From: Viola odorata
Taxonomy: Eukaryota; Streptophyta; Magnoliopsida; Malpighiales; Violaceae
Length of the DNA stretch: 64,000 bases
Direction of reading: 5' to 3'
Assembly: GCA_963691705.1 (NCBI GenBank)
Contig: OY829537.1
Span: forward strand, 41,605,514 to 41,669,513
Under the pieces are notes generated by a model that had not been told where the DNA came from, made no database searches, and worked only from the letters and a program-made list of their open reading frames with translations. Each line of letters opens with the position of its first letter. Position 1 is the first letter of the stretch. Positions 1 to 10,048 of the stretch are shown piece after piece. Made by a program: the position numbers and the translations under genes.

Positions 1-3000
1 CCTTTGGAAGCAAATCTCTTACTTGGTTTCTATTGCCTCTACTCCTGTTTGTGCCATAGGGGATTTTAATGCCTTTTTGTTCTCGTTCGATAAGATTGGT
101 GGTTCTAGGCATGGTAGCCGAGCGTGTCCTTTATTCCAACAGTGCATTCAAGATAACAGTTTCATTGATTTGGGTTTTCAAGGCCCTCGTTGGACTTGGC
201 AAAGGGGAAGGGTCCAGGAGAGACTTGATCGGGCCATTTGTTCTCTGGAGTGGAGGGTTCAGTTTTCTCGAGCCTCGGTCCTGCACCTTCCCAGAATTTT
301 ATCTGACCATCGGCCTATCCTTCTTTGCTTGAATGTAGGTCAACGTGTTCCGACTTCGGCTCCTTTCCGTATCCTTGCTCCTTGGTTAATTCACAAGGAC
401 TTTGGTACGTTTGTTCAAAACTCGTGGAATGGTGATGCGGGGGTGACAATTGCTATGAAGGAGTTCACTGCTAAGGCCAAGGTTTGGAACAAGGAAGTGT
501 TTGGTAATTTGTTCCAACACAAGCGTCACATCTTAGCTCGGCTTGCAGGGGTGGAAAGGAAATTGGATTGTTTCCGTACGCCTTTCCTGACCAACCTTGA
601 GATCAATCTGAGGACGGAATATGAGGAGATCCTGAATCAGGAGGAACTGTTTTGGAAACAAAAATCGAATGTGGATTGGATGCAACATGGGGATCGCAAC
701 ACCTCGTTTTTTCACGCTAAAGTTATGGTGCGGCGTAAGAAGAATTTCATCTCTACTCTTCAGCTTGAGGATGGGTCTTGGTGCACTGATGGTCCTACTC
801 TTCAGAATAATGCTAGACAATTCTTCCTGAGCTTATTTTCTGCCGATACGGGTAGTCTTCCTCCATACTCTGTTCGAGGCTATTTCAATTGTTTACCTCA
901 GACTGGTGTTGAGGATCTTCCTAGGCCTTCTGCGGAGGAGGAGGTCAGGGCGGCCGTGTTTGATATGAAGCCTTTTAAGGCCCCTGGGGAGGATGGTTTC
1001 AATGCCGCTTTCTTCCAGCAAAATTGGGCTATGGTAAAACAGTCTCTCTGTTCCTTTGTCAACGAATCACTTGCAGGTAAGGAGTTTGATCCCTCCATTT
1101 GTGCTGCTCTGATTACGTTGATCCCCAAGAAAGATAATCCCACTTGTATGGCTAACTTTCGACCCATCAGCTTACTCCCTGTGGTGTTTAAAATCTTGAT
1201 GAAGGTCTGTGTTAATAGACTGAAAGAGTGGATGCCTGGCTTGATTGGGGGTCATCAAGTGAGCTTTGTCCCCGGTAGGCAAATTATTGACAATATTGTC
1301 ATTGTGCAAGAGGTTCTTCATTCTATGAGGCGTAAAAAAGGGAACAGTGGATGGATCATGATAAAGGTGGATCTCGAGAAAGCTTATGATCGATTTAGGT
1401 GGGAATTCATCCAAGATACGCTTGAGGATGCAGGTTTCCCCGCTGCGTTTATCCAGATGTTGGTTTATTCCTGGCAAGCTAGTAAGACAAAGGTTCTGTG
1501 GAATGGGCAGGTATCGGAGAGCTTCCACCCTACGAGAGGAGTTCGCCAGGGTGATCCCATGTCCCCGTACCTCTTTGTGTTGTGTATGGAAAGACTTGCT
1601 CATGGTATTCAGAAGGCGGTTGCAGATGGGTATTGGAGGCCTATTCGTATGGGCAGGCAGGGCACTCCTATCTCCCACCTTTTTTTCGCTGATGATCTGG
1701 TTCTTTTCTGTGAGGCATCAGTGGACCAAGTTCAAATCGTCCTTAATGTTCTCGCTGAATTTTGTGCTTGTTCTGGGGAAAAAATCAATGTGGAGAAAAC
1801 TTCCTTCACAGCTTCGAACAACGTCGCTACTCAAGTGATTTCTGACATTGAGAATCTTTCTGGGTTCAGTCATAAAAAGGACTTAGGACATTATTTGGGT
1901 GTCCCGCTTCTGCATGGTAGATCTGAGAGCAAGTACTATGATTATTTAGTGGACAAGGTTCGTAAACGGCTGAGTGGATGGAAAGCTAAAACTCTTTCCC
2001 TTGCGGGGAGAATTACTTTGGTCAACTCTACTGTGATGTCTATCCCGACTTATGCTCTCCAGGCGTGCGTTGTTCCGGTTAGCATCTGTGAGAAGATAGA
2101 GCGCCTTAGTAGGGACTTCATTTGGGGGGATGGTAACGGGGAGAGAAAGGTCCATCTCATTGATTGGGAGACCGCTTGCAAATCGAAAGAGGATGGGGGG
2201 CTAGGCATTAAACGCCTTAAAACTTTTAACAGGGCTTTTATGGCCAAGCTTGCATGGCGGTTTATTACCGAAAAGCATAGCCTTTGGGCCCGAGTGTTGG
2301 GTGGTAAGTATAGTGTCAATTTGGAGGAGAGGCCGATTCAACTTAGGGCTCAAAATGGTACTGCCCTTTGGCGCGAGATATGTCACATGTGGGGTTTGGT
2401 TCAGTCTAACTCTTGTTGGTCCATTGGTGATGGGCAGAACATTCTATTTTGGTATGATAATTGGGCGGGTGACACCCCTTTATGCGACCTCATGAGCGAG
2501 GAAATCCCCTTGAACATCAGAGATTGGCGTTTGTCTACGGTGGTTCTTCCTGATGGTAGGTGGAATACCTCCTTGTTGGCATGCTACTTGGATGATGATC
2601 TTTTTTCCTGCGTCACTAGCTGTTGCCCTCCTGCCCATTCCCTAGGGAAGGACCAACGCTATTGGCGTTGGTCTTCGAGTGGAGATTTCACTTTAAAGTC
2701 CGCGTATGCTCTTGTAGCCGGTTTCAAGGATGGTCCTGTTGATCGAATTTGGAGCTTGCCTTGGAAGTGGGATGGGCCCCAAAGGGTGCGTTTGTTTTTA
2801 TGGTTGGTGTGCCATCAACGATTGCTGACTAATCAGGAGCGATTTCAGCGTCACATGAGTGATCATGCTATGTGCCCTTGCTGCGGGGTTCAGGAAGAGT
2901 CTGTAGAGCATATCCTTCGTGATTGCCCAGTCTCCAAGTCCTTTTGGCGTCAGTTGGCTTCGACTACGGTGTGGAACATGGTTCGTCAAGGGTCTTTTCG

Positions 3001-3792
3001 CGATTGGATGGAGGCTAATCTGAACGGGGGTGGGATGAGTGGTACAGACACGAGTTGGAGTCTCACCTTTGGGCTTTCCTGCTGGTGGTTGTGGAAGTGG
3101 CGCAACGAGATTGTCTTCAAAAACAATCATGTGTCGGTTGCTACTAGAATAACTATTGTCAAAGCTGCGGCTTCTGCTACCATGACTGCTTCAACTGTTC
3201 GTTTGGGTGTTGGAGGTGGAGGTTCTAACAGGCCCGTGTCGGTCGGCTGGATAGCGGCCCAAGATGGTAAGATTACCATTAATACGGATGGTGCTTATCG
3301 TCAGATCTCGCGAAGAGCTGCGGGTGGAGGATGTCTTAGGGACAGAGATGGGTTGTGGCTTGGTGGCTTCGCGGTTGACCTCGGGCAGTGTTCGGCGTAT
3401 CGTGCGGAACTGTTGGCCATGCTTTATGGAGTTCAAAACGCCCTTGAGCGTGGATGGTACGACTTGGAAATTCAATGCGACAATGCCAGTGTGGTGCTTG
3501 CTATTAACAGGGACTGCTCCTCACCGGTAGCAAACATGGACTTGGTGCATCGCATTAAGGGTTTACTGCGTTCCTCTGGATGTGTTTATCGTGTAATCCA
3601 TGTATATCGCGAAGCAAATGGTTTAGCGGATGGGCTTGCCAATTTAGCTTTTGCGCAGGGACCTGAGTTCCAGTGGTTTGATGTTGTTCCTATTAGTTTA
3701 ACCACCATTTACGGTGGTGATAGAAGGAGTTTATCCTGATTGTGTATTTTAGGCGTTAAGCCTCCTTTTTTATAAAAAAAAAAAAAAAAAAA
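1..3792 (+). mobile_element. L1-type LINE, 3' part with poly(A) tail
   Basis: Non-LTR retrotransposon whose second ORF is open from the left edge to 3739. The stop is followed by a very short 3' UTR (about 34 nt) holding a small hairpin, AGGC-gttaa-GCCT (3752-3764). It ends in an uninterrupted tail of 19 A (3774-3792). The tail fixes the orientation and the 3' end. The 5' end, ORF1 and one target-site duplication lie outside the window, so the duplication cannot be checked. No frameshift or stop in over 3.7 kb suggests a fairly recent insertion, in contrast to its decayed neighbours. Confidence 0.93.
2..3739 (+). CDS. LINE ORF2 polyprotein: endonuclease (partial), reverse transcriptase, zinc-binding region, RNase H
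   Basis: ORF2 of a plant L1 element; it nicks target DNA, primes and copies its own RNA. The frame is open at the window edge, so the start is not visible; the first codons read as the end of an APE-type endonuclease (GDFN near residue 20, SDHRP near residue 95). The reverse transcriptase follows at about residues 365-640, with FRPISLL, the FVPGRQI block, and FFADD as catalytic motif near residue 555. A zf-RVT region is at about 915-980 (CPCC...HILRDCP). The C-terminus (about 1083-1213) is an RVT_3-type RNase H with TDGAY, YRAEL, CDNAS and ANGLADGLA. No internal stop is seen. Domain names come from family knowledge; the motifs are read directly. Confidence 0.93.
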   Translation, partial: LWKQISYLVSIASTPVCAIGDFNAFLFSFDKIGGSRHGSRACPLFQQCIQDNSFIDLGFQGPRWTWQRGRVQERLDRAICSLEWRVQFSRASVLHLPRILSDHRPILLCLNVGQRVPTSAPFRILAPWLIHKDFGTFVQNSWNGDAGVTIAMKEFTAKAKVWNKEVFGNLFQHKRHILARLAGVERKLDCFRTPFLTNLEINLRTEYEEILNQEELFWKQKSNVDWMQHGDRNTSFFHAKVMVRRKKNFISTLQLEDGSWCTDGPTLQNNARQFFLSLFSADTGSLPPYSVRGYFNCLPQTGVEDLPRPSAEEEVRAAVFDMKPFKAPGEDGFNAAFFQQNWAMVKQSLCSFVNESLAGKEFDPSICAALITLIPKKDNPTCMANFRPISLLPVVFKILMKVCVNRLKEWMPGLIGGHQVSFVPGRQIIDNIVIVQEVLHSMRRKKGNSGWIMIKVDLEKAYDRFRWEFIQDTLEDAGFPAAFIQMLVYSWQASKTKVLWNGQVSESFHPTRGVRQGDPMSPYLFVLCMERLAHGIQKAVADGYWRPIRMGRQGTPISHLFFADDLVLFCEASVDQVQIVLNVLAEFCACSGEKINVEKTSFTASNNVATQVISDIENLSGFSHKKDLGHYLGVPLLHGRSESKYYDYLVDKVRKRLSGWKAKTLSLAGRITLVNSTVMSIPTYALQACVVPVSICEKIERLSRDFIWGDGNGERKVHLIDWETACKSKEDGGLGIKRLKTFNRAFMAKLAWRFITEKHSLWARVLGGKYSVNLEERPIQLRAQNGTALWREICHMWGLVQSNSCWSIGDGQNILFWYDNWAGDTPLCDLMSEEIPLNIRDWRLSTVVLPDGRWNTSLLACYLDDDLFSCVTSCCPPAHSLGKDQRYWRWSSSGDFTLKSAYALVAGFKDGPVDRIWSLPWKWDGPQRVRLFLWLVCHQRLLTNQERFQRHMSDHAMCPCCGVQEESVEHILRDCPVSKSFWRQLASTTVWNMVRQGSFRDWMEANLNGGGMSGTDTSWSLTFGLSCWWLWKWRNEIVFKNNHVSVATRITIVKAAASATMTASTVRLGVGGGGSNRPVSVGWIAAQDGKITINTDGAYRQISRRAAGGGCLRDRDGLWLGGFAVDLGQCSAYRAELLAMLYGVQNALERGWYDLEIQCDNASVVLAINRDCSSPVANMDLVHRIKGLLRSSGCVYRVIHVYREANGLADGLANLAFAQGPEFQWFDVVPISLTTIYGGDRRSLS

Positions 3793-4380
3793 CTAAAAAC
3801 TTTATCTAACTTAACCATTTAAAATAACAAACGGTCCCCTACTTCTTTTCTATTTCCTATGTCTCTTTTTTCACGATTAACTGTATATATTTGAATTACC
3901 TATTTAAAAGAGTAAATTAAAAATAAAGGAAGAGGCATGTTAGGTTTCTACGAGGAGGAATTCCAATCTTATCTACAAGTAATTTCCTAATTTGTATTCA
4001 TTATTCTTATACTTTTTACTGTACAGTTAAAATCAAATCATACATAATAAAATAATTTAAACCTACATAACTATTGAAATAATATTTTACTTATGAAATT
4101 TGTTGCAATGTCCGATTGTATTTAAATTTATTACACGTTTATTTTTTAGTGTAATATTTAATTTTGAATAAATGTCTTTCTTAATTAGATATTTTTTTTG
4201 AATTAGCATTCCGTGAACCAAACGTTACATAAATATTTTCTAATAATAGATGTCTTTTCAAAATTCTTCTCAAAAGTACCCTTCATTTTCCTCTCTATAG
4301 TCAAATTTAATATTTGTTAGTATAATTATGGTGAGTGAATATCATCTATTATTTTCAATGTGATATCTTAATCACAGGGA
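3793..4380. other. AT-rich spacer without genes
   Basis: About 590 bases of very AT-rich DNA between the LINE tail and the copia remnant. No coding frame, terminal repeat or RNA gene could be recognised. Confidence 0.6.
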
Positions 4381-5550
4381 GATTCTACTGTTAAAAGATC
4401 GTGCCAATTGACAGCAAAAGCAATATCAGGACCAGTCATAGTGAGGTAGAGTAAAGAAACAATAATACTTCGAGAGAGAGTAACTTCATGGAAAGGTGCC
4501 TGTGATTCTGTAGTAGAAATAGAGGAACTCGAGACATGTGTTAAAGCCGGCTTAGCGCTGAACATACTAGTTTTGTCTAACAACTCACGAGCATAGCAAA
4601 TCTGTGTTAAATGCAACCCAGAAGAGGTGTGATGCGCCTCAATACCCAAGAAGAAATTCAAATTCCCCAGATCAAGGAGCATGAAAATACGGCCGAGATC
4701 AGAAATAAGTGTAGCAAGAAAAGAAGAATCATTTCATGTGAGAATTATTTCATCAATATACACCAGCAAGTACCAAATCAGACCTCCCCGATGATAGATA
4801 AAAAAGATTTATCAAGGCGACAGCAGACAAGACCCATGGTAAGAAGGAAGGAGGCCAATTTCGAATACCAGACTCGTGGAGCTTGTTTCTACTCATACAG
4901 AGAGTGTTTCAAAAGGCACACATGGTCATGCCTTGCTTTATCAACATAACTAGGAGGATGTTCCATGAACAAGTTCCAATAGGTTACCATTATGGAATAC
5001 ATTGTGTACATTGAGCTGGCGAAGAACCCAACTAGAAGTAACTGCAATAGAGAGATCCAATTGAATCGTGGAAGGCTTGACAACCGGACTGAAAGTCTCA
5101 TTAAAATCAACTCCCTCCTGCTGGTGAAAACCTTTGGCAACTAGATGAGCTTTATATCGCTCGATCGACCCATCAACATGCCTTTTAATTTTATAGACCC
5201 ATCGATAACCAACTAGATTCATGGAGGAAGATTCAGGTACCAGCACGCAGGTTTGATTCCGTCGGAGTGCAGACATTTCACTGTCCATGGCTTTGCACCA
5301 CTCGGGATCGACATAAGCTTTCTTATAAGTGGTCGATTCTGATGGAGAAACCAAGGTAAGTAAGGCATCGAAGAATTGTTTTGGTTTTGGGTGAGGTTGT
5401 AGTACCATAGCATGAGTATGTTGAGGTGAGGTAGGTGAGATTGTGTGGAGGTATATGAAGGAGAGACAGCGGATGAGGGATTCGATAGTGAGGATGAGAT
5501 ATTTAGTAAGGGATTAATGGAATTAATTATGTTTGATGGGCTAGAGTTTT
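4381..5550 (-). pseudogene. copia reverse transcriptase (RVT_2), broken
   Basis: On the minus strand 5408-4950 reads like the start of RVT_2: DPEWCKAMDSEM, then VGYRWVYKIKRHVDGS and YKAHLVAKGFHQQEGVDFNETFSP. The C-terminal part is at 4682-4400 (LGNLNFFLGIEA, then GPDIAFAVN). The middle, which should hold the YVDD active site, is frameshifted and partly lost between about 4690 and 4950. The Ser/Asn-rich linker before RT reaches 5550, where the solo LTR begins. Not functional. Confidence 0.85.
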
Positions 5551-6082
5551 TGTTGAGGTTAATTTCAATCGACAATCAATTTGAACAACTAATAATATTA
5601 TTTAAAGGATCAATAACCCCTAACTATCAAACGAATCAAAAGCAATCAAGAAAAGAACACCGAGATTTTTTAACGTGGAAAATCTCAATAGGTAAAAAAC
5701 CACGGGACCAAGCTAGTAACAATCCACTATATGATGATCAATATGTACAGTAGAAAAACTCCTCTCTCAACTCTAGGAATTATCTATCATACACCACTAT
5801 CACCAATAGTATCAATCAAACAATCTAATCAATCAATCCGAGAAAAACAAGAGATATGAGAATAGAGAATCAACAACCAGATTTTTGCTGCTTCTATCGG
5901 GATAGGATTTCTACCACCTTTGATAACTTCTCACCAATCCAACCGTTCATATTGAAGAACTAGAAGTTATGAACCTTCTTTACAAATTTCAGCCCGATCC
6001 GACGGTTAACGAAGTCGTAGTGATGAATCTTCCACTGCTGCTTCTGTTTGTGCGAAAATAGTTTTTCTCTCTTCTCTCTCAC

Positions 6083-6218
6083 AGGATGCTCAGCAGCAAC
6101 CCTCTTATAACCTTTCAGGATGCTCAACAACAACCCTTTTACAATCTCTCAGGATGTTCAACATCAACCTTTTCACAATCTCTCTGGATGCTCAACAACA
6201 ACCCTTTCACAATCACTC
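6083..6218. repeat. Four tandem copies of a 34-bp unit inside the LTR
   Basis: Copies start at 6083, 6117, 6151 and 6185, each beginning (A/T)GGATG(C/T)TCA followed by a CAAC-rich stretch. Spacing is exactly 34 bp. On the minus strand the array lies just downstream of the TATA box, in the transcribed part of the LTR. Confidence 0.85.
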
Positions 6219-6387
6219 TCAGTTTCTCTCCGTTGCAACTGATTTTACAATCTCTCTCAACTCAATCTCACATCTAGATTGAGGAGACCACACTAGAAAA
6301 ATCTCCCCCTCACATTTATCTCTCTTGCTCTTCTTTGATCTCTGTTGCTTTACATTGCAACCGATACAATCTCACAATCCAAGCATG

Positions 6388-6399
6388 CCTATTTATAGG
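6388..6399 (-). promoter_or_regulatory. TATA box of the solo copia LTR
   Basis: The minus strand reads CCTATAAATAGG, about 130 bp inside the LTR start; this is the likely core promoter of the element. Confidence 0.6.
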
Positions 6400-6532
6400 T
6401 AGCTAACATGAAAGAATTCTAGTTCAATTTGAATTCTACTTCTCAGTCCAATTTAATTCTAAATTGGCTTCTGCATTCCAAGCACAATTCCAACTCTCCT
6501 TTAGCCAATTTGAGCTGGAGTACAATAGTTTT

Positions 6533-7636
6533 CTAGGCTAATGAGTGGTGAGAGATGAACCACGAGTGGAGGCGCAAGAAGGTCTTGAGGAGTATGGGTC
6601 AAAGTCTGAAGCCTAGAGCTAGGTGAGGGAGTAGGCACAAGGGCCAAACTACGCGACCCACTATCTTGTGAAGAGGAGCTTGGCGAAGCAGCCATTCTGT
6701 CAGTATGGGTAGAAACAGATGGGCGAGACCTAGAACCTGAAGATGGGCAAGAGGTAGCAGACATGGCTTGGGTTAGTGACCGGACCTGCAAAATAGATGG
6801 GAAAGAAAGAACACCAACAACAATAGGATTTTGACAGAGATGGATTTTGAGCAGCAGTAATGTAATAAAATGGAAAGGAAGACAATTCGTAGATAAATCA
6901 AGACAATGATAACTGAAATGAAATGGACTATATCCTAAAAACACACAATGGGTAGTATGAAAGTCCATCTTGTGTCGATTATATGGACAAAGGTGAGGAA
7001 AGCAGGAGCAACAATTTTTTTTAATAAACATAAAGCCAGGATTCTGTTTCTATAATTTCTGAAAAGGGGACTCATCATGTAATATTGGTGTGGGCATTTC
7101 CAATATTTATAATGTAAAGATGCCTGTTTCAGTAAGGTGAGACCGTATTCGACCACATGCCTGTATTTTCATTCAACCTGCCCATTCTGTTCGTGAGTGT
7201 GGGGGCACATTAAACGGTGGTGTTGAATCCGAATCGACAAGAAATACGGGTTTATTGTCCTAAACTCGCCCCAATTCGTCAGTACAAATTTGATTTTCTT
7301 ATCAAAGTCACATTCAACAAACTTTTGAAATTGAATAAAGGTTGAATAAACATCAATTTTGAGTGATAAAGGATAAATCCAAAAGAAGCAAGAATAATCA
7401 TCAACTAGAAGTAAAAAAATACTTATGACTAGTAGATGATAGAATCGAGACACGGCCCCAAACGTCTGCAAAAATTGTATGATGATATTTTTGACTTCCA
7501 AACGGACAAGAGGAACAAAAGAAATTCGTAACAGAGTGAGCCAAGAGAGGCAATTTATTATGATTAACTAAGAATTGAAAAACTTGACATCCTGGATGCC
7601 CACGCCGCCTGTTCTAGACCTCTGCAGTAGTACGTT
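6533..7636 (-). pseudogene. copia GAG-pre-integrase and integrase, broken
   Basis: Read leftward from 7636: a GAG-pre-integrase block (RRRGHPG, later CSSCPFGSQK), the integrase core (VDDYSCFFWIYPL, then the HEQNGQVE block near 7169-7190), then VEYGLTLLKQASLHYKYW. The integrase C-terminus includes RPYN-like and HCVFLGYSPFHF strings (about 7000-6900), followed by a Ser/Pro-rich linker to 6533. Frameshifts near 7160 and 7030 and several stops break it. Confidence 0.8.
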
Positions 7637-8940
7637 CACAAGAAAATGACAAGGGTGAACATTATTATCAATAGCAACGTTTTCGATGGACATTCGGTCG
7701 CAAACCGTTTGTGACACATTGTTTCGTCGGTATAGGTCACTTTCATCGCTATAGGTTTCAATGTCGAAAGGTATACTAATTTTCGTTTAATATGTATATA
7801 TATAAATATTTTATATTTTCTATAAATATTTATACACTTATTATATTTATTTATATATAAGAGTCCTTAAGTACAAAATCAAAATAAACATGTTTAAAAC
7901 TAATTAAAATATTTATTTTTGGTATTAAAACTATAAAACCTAATAAAAATATGATAAGAAGGATCGTGGATGGCTTCCGACGAAATAAACCTATAGCGAC
8001 GAAAAGAAGCATCGTGGATGGCTTGCAAGAGAATGTTCGTCGCAATATTTCGACGGACATTCAGTCGTAAATTATTTGCGACGCCTTTTTGCGTCGCTAT
8101 AGGTCCCCAATGTCAAAAAGTATTCATTTCCGAAGGACATTCCGTTAGATGTTTTAATATGTATATATTTTATTTTATACTGTCCACCAATATTTATACA
8201 CTTATTATATTTATTTATATATATATAAAGTCCTTAATTACAAAACCAAAAGAAACATGTTTAAAACTAATTCAACATTAATTTTGGGTATTAAAACTAT
8301 AAACATATAAATATATATATAGATAGATAGATATATATTTATATAAAATCTAATTAAAACATAGAATTAATTAGAGATGGTACGTCGTACATGAATAATA
8401 ATGAATATTCGTTCCTACCGTATTGATTATCCATTTATAATACTAGATTTTTTTAAAAATTAGATAGAACAAAAATGTGAAAAAAGAAATGTTTCACCTA
8501 TTGTGACAATTATAATTCGTCGCAAATCGTCGCTATAAGTACGAATGATCCTCGTTGCGACAGTGTCCGTTGCAATTTTTTTTGTGATTTTGTGACGGAA
8601 CCACCGTTGCAAATAATATTAAAGCGTTGCAACGGAATATTCCATCGCAACTAGTTTTTTCCCTTTTGCGGCAGATTTCGTCGCAAATGGCAAAAATTTG
8701 CGACCGAATATTCCGTCGAAACCATTTGATGCCAAACTTCTACCTAACGTCAAAATGTTGCGACGAAAACTCCATTGCAACATTTTGTGACAGAATATGT
8801 TACTATTTTCTATCGCTAATGTATTTTAAAATTAAGAAAAACCTTTTGCGACGGAAATTCAGTCACAAATGGGAAATTTTTTATTGAAATTTTTTCCGTC
8901 GCAACCTGCCCGTCGTAAATCGGCAGTTTGTTTTTTTGTG
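7637..8940. repeat. Non-coding repeat region rich in GCGACG/CGTCGC (possible CACTA-like or MITE remnant)
   Basis: The copia sequence stops at 7636. The next 1.3 kb is AT-rich and packed with short copies of GCGACGGA/TCCGTCGC-type words in both orientations, densest near the two ends (7670-7770 and 8500-8920). It opens with CACAAGAAAA and closes with TTTTTTTGTG, which are imperfect inverted ends. Such subterminal arrays are typical of non-autonomous plant DNA transposons, often CACTA. The flanking trinucleotides (GTT and CTC) do not match, so the assignment is tentative. No coding frame is convincing. Confidence 0.5.
7684..8306. repeat. Direct duplication of about 255 bp, offset about 366 bp
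   Basis: 7684-7942 and 8051-8306 are diverged copies. Both start CGA(T/C)GGACATTC(G/A)GTCG, share a TATACACTTATTATATTTA block (7831 and 8195), and end at GGTATTAAAACTATAAA. Offsets of 364-367 along the copies show one duplication event followed by small indels. Confidence 0.75.
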
Positions 8941-9323
8941 CTCTGATTGAGCATTTTATTCTCCTCTTTTTACTGCCTAATTACTTGCAAATTGAGCAGT
9001 AAAGTTATTAATATTTATGAATTTCCCTCACTTGTGCATAATTGCTTAGAGGCGGACTAAAAGGAGAACAATATCGACAGGAGCAAATCAGACATTCGAA
9101 ACTGTCTTGGCTGCGGGCTTGACCAAGATAGTCTCGAGCGAGGCAGACTTCGGTAGGAGACTCGAAAAATGAGTGAGAGGATAAAGGATAGCAGTTGCGG
9201 TGACTAACGAGAATTGAGGGATTTTCTATCAAGATCAGATGATACAAGCTTGGTTCCATTTGGACGGATGGAACCTGAAGCTTAAGGCGAACATGGATCT
9301 AGCCCTCATTGAGAGGTTGATGG
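8941..9323. other. Unassigned sequence
   Basis: About 380 bases between the GCGACG-rich repeat and the A0 LTR. No gene, repeat or known domain could be recognised on either strand. Confidence 0.5.
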
Positions 9324-10048
9324 TGATAAGAACAGCAAGAACACATGAAGAACAGAATGAAGAGATGATGAAGCGAATTGAAGATGCGGAAAAGGAATAG
9401 ATGTTTGATTGATGAAATAGACAAGAAAGTAACTCATAACTACAACAAACCCTCTTAAGACTTGCTTAGGAAACCTTGCTATACTAGCTATGAGGTTCTC
9501 TACTCTAGATCGACGCTCTCAAGGACAAGATTGAGTAACCCAAACTTGGGGAAGATGATGATGACTAAACCCTAGTTCCTACCTAAGATAAATGGTCTTA
9601 TGAAAGGCGATAACTCAATAAAACAAAGTCCCTTACAAAATGACCAATCTCTAGATATTTATATTAGGTTTAGTTACAAGGGAAAACCCCTAAATACCCC
9701 TTAAACATAAGGGCTTGGACTTATTCCGCTCAACCTAGGGACCCTCAATGGTATACCGCCCAGAAGGCTAAGGAAGGAGCTCGTGGCATACCACCAGCTT
9801 CGCTTCAAAGACATCCTAGATTCCAGTAGTTAGCAGCATACCGCCCAGAAGGCTAAGGCACTAGCGGCATGCCGCTAGACACAGCTCCTCAGGAAATGGT
9901 CATGATGGTGTATGCATTGACGTGCACACATGTCGTCCAATGCTCTCGTGCCTCCAAGCTCTCCTCCTCTACTCTAAGGCTCTTCAAGAGTAAGGCCACC
10001 GTTCCTTTGCTCCTCGTGGAGTAGCCATGTGCTCCCGTGCTCATATCA
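9324..10048 (-). repeat. A0 3' LTR
   Basis: The inner edge is clear: ...CATATCA ends at 10048, next to the purine tract. The outer edge is inferred from TGATAAGAACAGC at 9324; TGATGG at 9318 is an alternative. There is no second copy for comparison, so the left limit is uncertain by tens of bases. Confidence 0.5.

Larger units (their letters stand above)
5551..6527 (-). mobile_element. Solo copia-type LTR
   Basis: A 977-bp LTR in minus orientation with no internal region, flanked by GTTTT on both sides (5546-5550 and 6528-6532). On the minus strand it starts TATTG and ends CAACA, so the canonical TG start has changed to TA by one C-to-T change on the plus strand. It holds a TATA box and, near 5660-5705, the CACGTTAAA/GTGGTTTTTT motif pair common in copia U5 regions. 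Solo LTRs arise by recombination between the two LTRs of a full element. Confidence 0.8.
4381..7636 (-). mobile_element. Decayed Ty1/copia element, internal fragment
   Basis: Minus-strand copia pol in the order GAG-pre-integrase, integrase, linker, reverse transcriptase (right to left in plus coordinates). The linker is split by a solo LTR of another copia element. Stops and frameshifts occur throughout. RNase H and both LTRs are missing. Pol similarity ends near 4400 on the left and stops sharply near 7637 on the right, where a different repeat starts. Confidence 0.85.

Noticed and set aside
1172..1678. 168-codon minus-strand ORF inside the LINE
   Set aside because: Lies opposite the reverse transcriptase; a shadow frame.
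3752..3764. Rho-independent-type terminator (hairpin followed by T run) at the LINE end
   Set aside because: Bacterial-style termination does not apply; it is treated as part of the LINE 3' UTR.
6083..6218. CRISPR-like array
   Set aside because: Repeats are contiguous without unique spacers, and the setting is a plant LTR.
8281..8345. ATAGATAG/ATATAT microsatellite
   Set aside because: Short simple-sequence stretch, ordinary for AT-rich plant DNA.
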